64,000 nucleotides of DNA from Candidula unifasciata (lineage: Eukaryota; Mollusca; Gastropoda; Stylommatophora; Geomitridae). Under the pieces are notes generated by a model, which did no database searches, was not told the DNA's origin, and worked only from the letters and a program-made list of their open reading frames with translations. The stretch is from contig CAJHNH020007556.1 in NCBI GenBank assembly GCA_905116865.2, positions 247,501 through 311,500 on the forward strand. Direction: 5' to 3'. Position numbers and translations under genes: made by a program. Shown here piece by piece: positions 1-13,300 of the stretch (within the stretch, counting starts at the first letter, position 1; each line of letters begins with the position of its first letter).

Positions 1-839
1 TTAGTAGTTTTGATAAAATGTTAACTACGTGATAATCGTAATAGATATATGACAATGTTGTGTAGTTGTTTGCTTAGTCGGGTACTCGTATCTTTTCGTC
101 TTTTTAGCCGGTAGCCTTCCAGTGTTCTATAGAGTGGCACGGAAGCCACAGCACAGTGCGATACCAGTTAAGGACAGGAAAGAATATCTTCCTCTCCATA
201 TAAAAAAGTATAGATAGTATTGTAGAGATCATGAGTTACCCGTGCAGTATGATCCCTCTCGGCCTGTTTTGTAAACTTACAGGAAAGATAACATCAGACA
301 TTTGAAACAAAGCATGCTAGACTGAAGTTGCCGGGTCAGAAAAACGGTGCTCTGTGCGTCTGTCGGAGGATCCCTCCTAGACCTGCTGCCGGTCAAGGCT
401 AAAGATCTGGTCTGATCTGTCATAATATTACGTTTTCAGGTTGCATTTCCTTTTCATAGAATAAAACTAGTGAGCTTCCCAATTCACCCCTCAGTGTGTG
501 AGTGAAAGGATTATCCTTATTTCAGTGAAATCATATGGGATTGGTAGCACAGGAACCGCCACACTTGCCCGCCATACCTATTGTTACAGTCCCAGTACTC
601 ATCCATGCGAATATTCTAGAAAAGTTGACATATGTTCTCAACCTAAAAACTGATACAGTAGCACGTGGTTGGGCGACGGGAGATGCATCTACAAAGATGC
701 TGACTAAAACTTGCCTGGTTTTATAATGTTAAACTTCTTCTTAAGCATTTTAAGCAGACATCTCTTACTTTTATTCAAATCCTGACTGACCTTCTCTTTG
801 CAGTTGGTGACTCCAAGTGTTGGTTCTATCATCGTTACC
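1..839. other. 5' flank of tetraspanin, no gene recognised
   Basis: Unique-looking, mildly AT-rich sequence. It may contain the untranslated first exon and promoter implied by the acceptor at 1292. No repeat or convincing coding exon was recognised. Confidence 0.4.
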
Positions 840-1062
840 CCCTTGTGGGATGCAATTTTTCGTTATTTTGAAGCCCCACCCTGGCAATATCCAGGGGCCG
901 CAATATAACCCGGCCATAAATATGGCCTAACGACTTAACGCGGTTACCGGTACCTCTCCACGGGTGATTCTCATCCGCATTATGGCACTTTGCGTCATCG
1001 GGTGTTTATCGCTTGTGTGATATCCTTGTAGGGTAAAATGTACTACTACTACTACTACTACT
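840..1062 (+). repeat. Short interspersed repeat family C, copy 1
   Basis: About 200 bp, starting near TTTTTCGTTATTT and containing GAAGCCCCACCCTGG, AGGGGCCGCAATATA, ACCTCTCCACGG and GTTTATCGCTTGTGTGAT. It is shared with 1672-1880 and 15765-15962. This copy ends in a (TAC)n tail. It looks like the 3' end of a SINE or LINE. Confidence 0.8.
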
Positions 1063-1292
1063 CCAAGTGTTTGTAGATCTGAATAAATATTATCTCCCCG
1101 TATTTCTGTTGGTCTGCCTCATGGTCCGCCTTTCCATGTATGCAGTTTAAGTCTTTTTTCCCCTTTTTTTTTTTAAAATACTGGTGATGTTAGTAATTAA
1201 TGTTGATTTAAATCAGTTGTGAATGTTGAATAAGCGCATAAAAACCAAACTGAACTGATTTGCTGTCTATTTTTGCTCTTCTTTTTTCAAAG

Positions 1293-1375
1293 TCTGATCC
1301 ACAAGCTGTGACGACATGGGGCAAATTGTTGGATGTGTGAAATATGTATTGTTCATTTTCAACTTCTGTCTGTGG
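1293..1375 (+). CDS. Tetraspanin exon 1 (coding from ATG 1316)
   Basis: It encodes MGQIVGCVKY and the first half of TM1, and ends TGG before gtaag (phase 0). A pyrimidine-rich acceptor ending AAAG at 1292 suggests that this is not the first transcribed exon, so a 5' UTR exon probably lies upstream. The ATG fits the normal tetraspanin start and there is no longer in-frame candidate. Confidence 0.85.
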
Positions 1376-4300
1376 GTAAGTTATAGAGATACGTTCGCTT
1401 CTAGTTGTAGTTAAAATGTTTTTTTTTTTTTTAAATATGCTTTGTTTTAATCTTTCTCTTTATCTTTTTGTGTGTGCCTTTTATTCGTCTTCGCCATCGT
1501 TGTTGCAAACTCCTTCGATTCGAGTCGCTCCTCTTGAAAAACTTGACCAATTAAAGACTGCAGTGCCTTGATTCCATTCTTATAAACAAGCATATCGCTT
1601 TTCTAAGCTACTTATTTGTTAGTGTGTTATTATATTATTCCTTACCTAGTAATAGGTGTTTCGTCTTTTTTTATGACGAAATTGTTTGTTATTCGAAGCC
1701 CCATCCCTGGCTTTTACCAGGGGCCGCAATATAGTCAGGCCATAAGTATGGCCAATTGTCTGAACGCGGTTTCTGGGACCTCTCCACGGCCATCCTCATC
1801 CACATGGTGGCATTTTGTGTAATCGGGTGTTTATCGCTTGTGTGATGTCCTAGTGGGGTAGAAAGTCAGTCAGTCAGTTTTCTAAACTACTACCTTTTTT
1901 TTCCCCATCTAGTCATCCCTATGTGGGATGTAATTTTTCGTTATTTGAAGCCAGAGGAGTGAGCAAACAGTTCAGATGCACATACAGATCATCAGGGTCT
2001 GAGGAGAATGGCCCTGCGGGGAGTTACCAGGAGATTTGACCGACGCTCAACACTCAGGGAAAGGCAAGACGGATACACAATCAGACAGCTACTGGTGCCA
2101 TCGGAGCTTAAACTCTTTATTTGCTGTTGAAGATGGAAACGGAGCGCTCATGGGAGTGTCCCAAGTGAAGTGATGTCGATTCTCAATTCAACATTCAACA
2201 TTTAAGCTGCGAGGTCTTTGAAAGGCCTCTTCTATTTTGATCGGTTGCACTGATGTCACGGTGGTCGCGTTCCGAAACGTTTTGCAACCTTCCGAGAAAG
2301 GCTTATTAAAAGCCCCCGACCCGGTCTCTGTATTCTTCTCCAAGCTGGAAATTATCATCAAACAAGGTCATGACAAGTGCTTTTTAAAGCTGCTTTTTTA
2401 GCTGAGTGGATTTCGCAGCTGAAGAATTTCTACGAGATGAAATAGCCAATCTTACCAAATCTCACTTGCTGCTTCTTACGACATGCATGGTATGATACAC
2501 GGTTACTTTTATTTTATGCCCTTAAGGACCCCTAAAAATCGTGAACTTTGGAATGTTAGACAGATTAGGAAACAGTCTATGCTCTCACATTGGAAAGGTA
2601 CATTCTAGTGTTTCTGTCAGTTTAAATCTTGACAATCTTTCAGCCTCAGCAGCGGCCGTGTTCTCTGTAGTGCAGCTACCTGACGATGTGACCACATCGG
2701 CGACTGGAGGTGTAGCGTTCTAGATGGTTAACCAAAAAGGCAAATCTCAAATATTCCGTTCAGCAAAGATTATTCAGGCACTGATTAGCAGCAGCAAGAG
2801 CATAGTCTGACGTGGTAAAATGAGTGGTGGGCAATTTCCCGGTACCGTAAATCTATTAAATTACCAATATAATTACTATTTTGCTCCACCCCCAGTAATT
2901 CTCTATTGCTGAAACACGTTCAGCAGTATCTGGGTACAAGTGGTTTCCAACTAGTTTGGCTCACTGAGATCTTTTTAGAATCAATTTCTTTAGCCGAGCC
3001 CTTTGGACATACTGTATTTGGACGGTCAGTTCCAGAAAGGCCTGCTCAATTTTGTTGTCTGTTAAAACTATCATCCAGCTCATAAATTTGTTTCTGGACT
3101 TCCATTGTCGACGCCAGCTAGAAGATGAGCTGAGAACCGACTAAGGATATTCCAGTAAATACCCCGTCCCCATCTTAAGCAACCAGCGCATAGTTCTAAT
3201 TCCATCTGCAAGTAAAAAAATTAATTCAAGTATCCTTTTCAGACCAGTGGCGCATCAAGCATGTGTTGCTTTATTCGTATTTATAAAGGTCAGTCTGCCA
3301 TTAGTTAATGTGGTCAGCATTACGCCGACCGTTTTTACTTCCCAGGACTTATTTGGTGACCATTTGAGACTGAGTCAACCTGGGAGCTAAGGTAAGATTT
3401 GAAATCCGACTAAGTGAGGATTTACATTCCAGAACCTTCGAGCCTGAAACTAAGCATCTAGTCGCTACGCCATCGCGGTTCAAGATTCAAGACTAAACCA
3501 TTAGCAGGATGATTATTTGTCCATCGTGCCTTTCTATTGAATTTTGATTTTGTAAAAAAAAAAATTTTTATGTTAGTTAAAAATGGGTACCAGACAATTA
3601 TCTGGTAATTAGAGGTCGGCAGTCTAACAATTAACACACAATCAGCCATCTGCAGATGTTTCTAACATCACATATCCAAACTCATTCCACTGGGTTTATT
3701 GTGGGATCTCTTGCTGTTTACTCACCTACAAATATAATACTTAAAGTGTATTCGTTTCTGGCATACACAACGTGTCTGGCCTTCACAACGTTTCTGGCAT
3801 ACACAACGTTTCTGGCATACACAACGTTTCTGGCATACACAACGTTTCTGGCATTCACAACGTGTCTGGCCTACACAACGTTTCTGGCCTACACAACGTT
3901 TCTGGCATACACAACGTTTCTGGCCTACACAACGTTTCTGGCCTACACAACGTTTCTGGCCTACACAACGTTTCTGGCCTACACAACGTTTCTGGCCTAC
4001 ACAACGTTTCTGGCATACACAACGTTTCTGGCCTACACAACGTTTCTGGCCTACACAACGTTTCTGGCCTACACAACGTTTCTGGCCTACACAACGTTTC
4101 TGGCATACACAACGTTTCTGGCATACACAACATTTCTGGCATACACAACGTTTCTGGCCTACACAACGTTTCTGGCATACACAACGTTTCTGGCATACAC
4201 AACGTTTCTGGCCTACACAACGTTTCTGGCATACACAACGTTTCTGGCATACACAACGTTTCTGGCATACACAACGTTTCTGGCATACACAACGTTTCTG

Positions 4301-7300
4301 GCATACACAACGTTTCTGGCCTACACAACGTTTCTGGCCTACACAACGTGTCTGGCCTACACAACGTTTCTGGCCTACACAACGTTTCTGGCCTACACAC
4401 CGTTTCTGGCCTACACACCTTTTCTGGCCTACAGTGTCTGGCCTACAGTGTCTGGCCTACACAACGTTTCTGGCATACACAACGTTTCTGGCCTACACAA
4501 CGTGTCTGGCCTACACAACGTTTCTGGCCTACACAACGTTTCTGGCCTACACACCGTTTCTGGCCTACACACATTTTCTGGCCTACAGTGTCTGGCCTAC
4601 AGTGTCTGGCCTACACAACGTTTCTGGCCTACACAAAGTTTCTGGCATACACAACGTTTCTGGCCTATACAACGTTTCTGGCATACACAACGTTTCTGGC
4701 ATACACAACGTTTCTGGCATACACAACGTTTCTGGCCTACACAACGTATCTGGCCTACACAACGTATCTGGCCTACACAACGTTTCAGGCCTACACAACG
4801 TGTCTGGCCTACACAACGTTTCTGGCCTACACAACGTTTCTGGCCTACACAACGTGTCTGGCCTACACAACGTGTCTGGCCTACACAACGTTTCTGGCCT
4901 ACACAACGTTTCATGGCTACACAACGTTTCTGGCCTACACAACGTTTCTGGCCTACGCAACGTTTCTGGCCTACACAACGTTTTTTGGAATACACAACGT
5001 GTCTGGCATACACAACGTTTCTGGTATACACAACGTTTCTGGCCTACACAACGTTTCTGGTATACACAGCGTTTCTGGCCTACACAACGTTTCTGGCATA
5101 CACAACGTTTCTGGCCTACACAACGTTTCTGGCATACACAACGTTTCTGGCCTACACAACGTTTCTGGCCTACACACCGTTTCTGGCCTACACACCTTTT
5201 CTGGCCTACAGTGTCTGGCCTACAGTGTCTGGCCTACACAACGTTTCTGGCATACACAACGTTTCTGGCCTACACAACGTTTCTGGCCTACACAACGTTT
5301 CTGGCCTACACAACGTTTCTGGTATACACAACGTTTCTGGCATACACAACGTTTCTGGCATACACAACGTTTCTGGCATACACAACGTTTCTGGCATACA
5401 TAACGTTTCTGGCCTACACAACGTTTCTGGCCTACACAACGTTTCTGGCATACACAACGTAAGGTCATCGTCGGTGCTATGGAGTGATTGATATACGATG
5501 CTGAGAAGCGAAGTACGTGTCATTAAGTTTGAATAATGTGTTATGACATGAGCTACAGATAAGATAAGAACGAATTTTCCTTTTATCTCTTCAGTTTCTT
5601 GTTTATTTCACATGTGTTGTTTGTACTACTTGATATTCATTTACTTGTGTACAGAGCCAGTTTGCATACGCCAGAACACGGCTGCACCTACATACTTACG
5701 TAAACACGTACAGATACATTTGCATGTACAAACATTCGTACCTTCAAACATGTGCACCTATAGACATTCGTACCTACCTATTTTTGCAACTATAGACATT
5801 CGTGCCTACAAACATTTGTGCCCATAGACATTCGTACTTACAAACATATGCACCTTTAGAAATTCGCCCCTACAAACACTTTCATTTATAGAAATTCCTA
5901 CCTACAAACATTTGCACCTATAGACATTCGTATCTACAAACATTTGCACCTATAGACATTCGTACCTACAAACATTTGCACCTATAGACTTTCCTATGTG
6001 CATACAGTGATGTAGCAAGGTCTGGTGGCACCCGGTGTGGAAAATTTTATGTCACACCCTCACCAATTGTTCCACATATACATATTTAAAAAGAAACCCT
6101 GCATATCTTTGCCATTTTGTCACCCCTTAGTGATGACACCCAGGACGTAAGACATCTCTCTTCCTACACCACTGCCTACATACATTTGTACGTACGTATA
6201 TGCGTACGTACGTACGCGTGTGTGTATGCGCGCTGTATGTGCGTTTGATCTTCAGCTTAAACCTAGATGGACACTAGGGTTGTATTCTAGGATTCATTTG
6301 ATAATATCCGTTCCATATTAACAAGTCTTTTACTAACTAATAAGTATATTCCTGGGTTTGTCCTGTTTGGTCCCGTTTTAAATATAGTATTTTGCAGTAG
6401 CTTTTTAACCTTCTCGTATTTCTGTTTCCATCTACGGTTTCTGTAAGTGTGGAGCGGGAAAGCTCAATTGATTCCCCCTTCTCCGAGGGGAAAAAAAGGG
6501 GGGGGGGGTCCAATTGTCTTTAGCGCTTTCAGTCCCAAACAAGGCGAACTATGTACACAATTATTCATGCATTAGTCAACATGTTTTGTTTATCTGTACA
6601 TCTTAAGTTTAGTCGGGCAAACTAAATTTGTCCGACAAAACAAGTCTCCCACAATATGCTGTATTTGGAACCCGTGGGTGTAGTATACCTATGTTTTTGT
6701 TGTCATCATCATATTGCTTCTGTACTGGAAGCAAAGATTAAGGGGACAATTATATTAAAAGAAGGGGAGGAGATACTATAAAGAATAATATAAAAATCTA
6801 CTCCTTTGTCCTATCTCGACTCCAAACCTACAAGAGCTCCAACAAAGATGCGTCGTGGCCTATGTGAAAGCGCACTCCTCACTCAAGCTTCCTCAGTAAC
6901 AAGAAAAATAAAGAAAACGAGTTTGTTAGGTCGGGGCTAAAACCAATAGTGTTTTAACCCAGACAGGAAGTTTTCTGCATGAAGTCTAATTAATAGAATT
7001 AGTATAACTAAGCACACCAACTACAAGTCATAATCCTAATCAAAACCTATAGAACTGTAATTATCACATTGGACATTGTTGATTTCACTAAACACAAAAC
7101 TAAGCGCTGCTCACAAATAACAAAACATTAACAACCATCAACATGCAAAGCACTACACTAATACAATGAAATATCTCTGAGCGATGATACACACTGATAT
7201 ATCTCTGCACAGCCTAACTATTAGAGACAAATTCAGATTTAACTATGGAACCATACTACCGCCATAAAGTCAGCCCATCTCTCGTTCTTTTGAGCGTCCA

Positions 7301-10300
7301 GCATTGGTCAAATCCCTCGACACTTCTCGCTGCATCAATTTCACCAGAATATGATGGTCCGTTACCCCTCTGAATTGTACACGTGCTGCCATAAGGCTTT
7401 AACCACGTCTGCCTTATCATGTATCAGTATACCACCAAGTTGTGCAGAGCCAACCAGTTTGTCCGCCTGTTCATCTCTAAACAAATTAGCATGCCCGGGA
7501 GAAAAGATCCAGAAAATGTTTTTCACATGTTACCTCGAAGCGAAGCATGCCGTTCTACACGAAGCATGCTCTGGGGTGTCTTCTCCTCTTTTTCAAAAGC
7601 GTGAACATTTTATCTGTTTCGAAGATTTTCATTTGTCTTGTTCATGGTTCAAGTCTAGAGTCTGCAGTTTTCATATTTGTTTGTGTGTGTATTTGACTGA
7701 ATGTGTCAGCCATGGCTTCTACATCTAGACATCGCCAAGAAGTGCTGTAATATTTGCTTTTAATTGTTTCTCCGTGTTTCTGAGCTGCAGTAAATTTATT
7801 TAATACATTGCATGTTTTACGGAATTATGCCAAAACTGCGCTGTGTGTTGAACTTCAACTATTCGCCATTTCTTTGTAATGTGTCTCTCTAACAAAAGAA
7901 GCATTACTTGTTTTATCCTTCTTGTTTTTAGTTGCTCGGTTGTGCCCTCCTCTCTGTGGGGATCTGGATGAAAGTGGATGGAGATGCTGATCACTTTGTT
8001 CAGCGGATGTCAGATCTGGACACCGACAAGGAATATCAGATAAACTACAGGTGAGTTTCTTTTTCTTCCAAAACATTTTATAAGGCGTGTGGGGGGGGGG
8101 GGTGCTAGTTAGTCATTATCTTAGTACACTTATTTCCGCAGCGAGGTGCAGTCGTCATTTGAAGGTGACAGGTTCAATTCTCGGCATGATAACTATAGCT
8201 TTCCATTTATATGGCGTCTATCATGTCCTTCGAGTAGCAGCTGGCTGAGCCGTTATAACGTCAGGCTTTCATGAGGGGGGGGGGAGGGGTGGAGACGCGG
8301 ATTTGAACCCAGGTAAGGTGATAGAGTTTTTCTGTCAGGGACAAAATTAAGCATCCTACCCTGTACAGTCTGTGGCGACAGCCCCAGCCAAGCGGCCCTA
8401 AATCCTCAGGCTCAAGCCCCTGTCCCTCCAACATTTTGCCTTGTTACCACTTTTATGTCTACACCGCTCTAAAAAGTGGTAAAACAAACAGTTGTGACGG
8501 TGTGTCCTAATTTTTCTACTTCTTTCCGTGAGTGCGTATCAATACATTCGTATAATTGTCTACTACCAGTAAGTAACTCGAGAAGCTCAAGTGCCAACCA
8601 TTTAACATATTTTTAATAAACAAAGCAAACATAAACCCTGAATTCCTTACCTCTTTTCTGTCCTCCTTACCAGAAGTTAGTGGATCAGTTGTCTACCCTT
8701 GTTGACTACAGAAAAAAAAAAGTTGGGATCATGTGCACCGAATTTCAGTCACGGGCGACCTACAGGACCCTCTCCCCACACTATTCGGCGCACTGGGCAT
8801 ATATTGCTAGACCTATAATGTTATACCGGTCGGCATTCGGTGGGTAATGTCAACATCACGTCGGTCGCCTTTACTTCCCATGACTTTACCTGATAATATT
8901 TAAGGCTGGGTCGACCTGGGAGCCAAGGTCATTTTAAAAAAATTCCAGCTCCATGCAGATTTGAACCCACGGTCTTCGGATTCATAGGCGAGTGCCTAGC
9001 CGATACACCACGGTGGCTCACCTAGATGGTTAGTGCGTTGTGTTTAGAATTACGTAGGTAATTAATGGGAGCAGACGAGGACATTTACGGGGGGTGTCTG
9101 TATATACAGAACTTAAGGTGAGTCTTGGAATTCAAAAATATAACCCGATTCTAAGTTGACCCGGGGGAAAGGGGGGTTGAGCATGAAAGAACGTGTCAGT
9201 AACGTGCCATCATAATACTTGGTATAAACTAAACGTTTTTTTTTCTTCCAGCGCCACGGGAAACAAAGACTTGTCAGTAACCCTGTCATACCTTCTTATT
9301 GTGTTTGGAATCATCCTGATCGCAATCACCTTCATTGGTTGCTGCGGAGCTGTGAGGGAGAATATGTGCCTGCTGGGAGCTGTAAGTAACTAACGCACTC
9401 TGACTTTGATATCCGGTCACGTGGTGTTCATTTTGTAACAACAACAAAACACAGTGTTGAGTGAAACAATTTGTAACAACCATTAACCTGGCATGGCATG
9501 AACCACAATGTCGAGAGTGGGCGTTGGGATAAAATATCTGCCTACTAGCAATTATCATCTGTCTTTTGATTCTTTGTTTCTAGTATCACAACCGATTCTG
9601 ATTATAATGAAGGCTTGGGATTTTGAACAAAGGATCAACGTTATGGCACACGGGTAGTTAGCCATAAGTGCTCCGTTCTTCTTCTAACTCAAGTTTGAGT
9701 CCGAAGAAGCTCAGCACAGTGCACAGGTTCAGTAGCACCTGAAATACTTTAGCTAGATTTTTTAACTCCAAATTTTGCCCGGGCAGGCTGTTAGGCTACT
9801 CTTTTTGATTTCCAACTGCAAAGGGATTTTTTACGTGCGCAAAAATGCACACGGGCGTCCGATCTCACTACCCAGGGTGAATTACTAGTAGTCCAAATCC
9901 ACATGAAAAAAAAATCCCAGCCCTTACCGGGGATTGAACCCAGAACCTCTAGCACTAGAGGCAGACACCATGCCTCGAGACCATGCAGCCCCCCCCCCCC
10001 CGATTATAATGAAGAGTTGATGTAGCTGCACTCGGGATAAGACTTGCTGCTCAGTCTCTGTCAGCGAAAGTTAACTAAATGGATGCTGACTGTCCCTGTA
10101 GCGCGCAGCTTAGTGTCACCCCGGATTCACCTTTATGTACAACGGTTGCATCTAGGTCCACCTAGACTCCCCATTCCAACAGCTGTCAATGAGAGCATTC
10201 ATGAAATGTTACACCGGCAAGCAGCCGTTTATTCCTAGTGGTATAATCTCTCTCGCCCCTGTGTTATAAGAAGAAGAAAATACACACTAAGAATAAATAA

Positions 10301-13300
10301 ACCTGCACCCTGCCATACATGCGATAAGCGGCTGCTAAGGGTTTGGGGTAAGGTTGGATATTCTATCCCGTCATGAAATTAGCTGAAAAATCCAAGCAAT
10401 CGTGAAACAATTCTACTCAGAGCATGAAGTGAGCAACTTAAAGGTCCAGACTCATTGACAAGCAGAAGTACTATATTCTGGTCATACGTCACCAAGGTCC
10501 CAATCGATTTCCGCGTATTTTAAGCAAAGTTCTAACATTATGTTTCGACGTTACACGCGTGAAAACACAGACTGAATAATTATAAAGACCCACATGAGAC
10601 TGCAGACTACTTGGTCACCGTGGAGTGCCCCAATTTCTTCTTCTACTTAGCGCTCACCGGTTGCAAACTCTGGTACCCAGTTCTGGTTGTTCACCCAGTA
10701 TCAGACTTTGAGTTTTGCATGTACATCCTTTTTACAAATCTGGCTCATTTGTCTTTAGAACTATTGGTTTCTCATCTCTCAGGCAGATGCACTGTGACTC
10801 CAAAGGATACACCCTAATTAGTTGCTTTTTACGACATGTGGATCTATTCCCCTCCCCCCTCCCCCATGAGACCCTGTAACCGAGTGTCATAATATAATGG
10901 TGTTTACAATTGAAAGGGGTTTCTGGAATTTGCTCCTGATGAATTTTCACCCGAATCCCGAGAACCGCTGGGTATATCCTTCAGAATGCAATCGTGGAAG
11001 GGTGGGTGGGGGAGGGGGGGGGGGGGGGCTTAATTAACCCCTCTAAGTATATCATAAACACTCCAGGTCTTGATCTTGATCTTGATGTTGGTAAAAAAAA
11101 TAAAAAATAAAAACTTCGCGCCTCTTTCAACCGGCTCCTAATATTGAGCAGTGGTTATATCGAGGGCTGTGTTTTTGAGCCTGGGATTCTTTTTTCCAGT
11201 TATCGTCTTTTTTGTTGCTGCGAATAATTTGCGCCTGAGGTTTGCTGCTGCTGTCAGAGACAATCCAGGTCCTGCTGGGATTGCAGTTTATAGCGCACCT
11301 GTAATGTTCACACACAACTTGTATAGCACAAGAAATTATACGGACGTCAAAATAAATTAAACATCGTAGCATTCAACAAAAAAACCACACAAACGTAGAT
11401 ATCTAACTTCAGCTCGTTTTGCTCCGTGGGCCAGAAATCAGAAGAGCCGCTAACACGGTTACTAATAAACTACAAATATACTTCTGTTGCCTACTCTAAA
11501 TACATTATGTCATAAATCACAAACGCACAGCTTATGCAGGAACTATACAAATGACAGCTAATCAAAAAGTGAGAAAAAGAAGCTAGATAGAATAGTTATT
11601 GAGCAAATGTGATGTTGATATAACAAGAATGCCCTTTCACTGGAAACCCCAGCGAAAAAAAATTAATGGAGGATGACGGGAGAATTACACCAAGAAGAAC
11701 TATATAAGAGGCACAGATTAATAATGTGGCGGTGAAATACAAAAAGAACATAATTTAACGTTAGCTCGGTAACGTAAAACTTTTTAGACTTCTTCAGCCA
11801 CTTCATACACGTCATCATACCATGCCTAACCCGCTCTTTTTACAGGAAGAATCTTTAAGACCACTATGGTCACAGGCGAAACATTTTCACAATTTTGAAT
11901 CTATCCAAACCCAACAACTGTTTTTACTTCTGGCACATTTTAAAAAGAAATTAAAAATGTTAAAACTATAAATGATAGTCTGAAAGGACGTTGTGTAAAC
12001 CTAGCTCGGTTCCCTACGAGATACGCCTGGCCAAACAAAAAAGGATGCTCCATGTAGAAAACATCAGGACGATAAGGAAAGGGGAGAACACTCTGGCACA
12101 CTTTTTTAACGGAACGGAATTAAGAGTTATGAAGAAGAAAAAGAAGAAGAAGAAGAAGAAGAAGAAGAAGAAGAAGAAGAAGAAGAAGAAGAAGAAGAAG
12201 AAGAAGAAGAAGAAGAAGAAGAAAGAAAAAGAAGAAGAAGAAGAAGAAGAAGAAGAAGAAGAAGAAGAAGAAGAAGAAGAAGAAGAAGAAGAAGAAGAAG
12301 AAGAAGAAAAAAGAAAAAGAAGAAGAAGAAAAAGAAGAAGAAAAAGAGGAAGAAAAAGAAGAAGAAGAAGAAAAAGAAGAAGAATAAAAAGAAGAAGAAG
12401 GAGGAGGAGGAAGAGGAGAAGATTAATTCTTCTTCTTCTTTGCGTTCACCGGCTGTAAACTCCTGCGGAGAGGTCTAGTTGTTCGCCCAGTTCTGGACTG
12501 GAGTCCTTTTCCAGAACCTGGGTGTTGCGCGAGCATCCGTTTGATAGGTCTGGCTAATTTGTATGCAGACTGTGTGTTCCTTGCCTCTCAGGCAGATGCA
12601 CTCCGACTTCAAAGAAAGTTCCCAATTAGTCGACTCTTACGACATGCTTTTGGGTAGGCAGTGGGTCTATTCTTGTTTCCCCTAAAATAGGGCCCCATGA
12701 CCCACACGGGTAGAAGATGAATTGTATTTGCGACACTTTTCTTTTGCCACATTTACCTCGAACTCGAAACCTTTGCCTCGGAGTTACTGCCCATCGTTTT
12801 ATGTTTCGTTTGTAAATCAGCCTTCACTATATCCAGACATACTGATTGTTCTAAATACAATTATAATTGTAGGTGGGTGTGTACCTATGTGGGTGTGCGT
12901 GAGTGTGATGTATCTGTGTGTAGAGGGGTGGCAATACTTCCAGGCACAACAGTTATAAGGTTAGGACAGCTTTTGGGATCCCATGTTATTTATTGTCCTG
13001 ATTATAGTTGCATATGGCTGTATACTTACTACGCTGGTGGAAAAAAAATCATTTCCTGGTTTGTTCTTAGTTTGCCGTATGCCTGTTTGCCCTGATGGTG
13101 GCTCTGCTCTGCATTGGTACCTGGGCCTTTATTAGAAAGGATAATTTGAACACCCACACGGTAAGTATATTTTATATATGAAATAAGTCAGTGTAGGAAC
13201 TTGTTCACACGTTACGGTATATTTGATATTTTATGTGTTTTTCGTTGGCACTGGAGTGGAGCAACTGTGGGGTGACCCGTTTGCTATGAAGCTGAAACGA

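Noticed and set aside
3656..5491. Open frames of 611 and 543 codons on + and several on -
   Set aside because: They run through the 18-bp satellite, whose period keeps all frames free of stops. There is no homology and no splice context, and they lie inside a tetraspanin intron.
7351..7728. 125-codon open frame in tetraspanin intron 1
   Set aside because: It is antisense to a LINE RNase H remnant and has no recognisable product.
11991..12458. Lys/Glu-rich open frame
   Set aside because: It is a GAA microsatellite read in frame.
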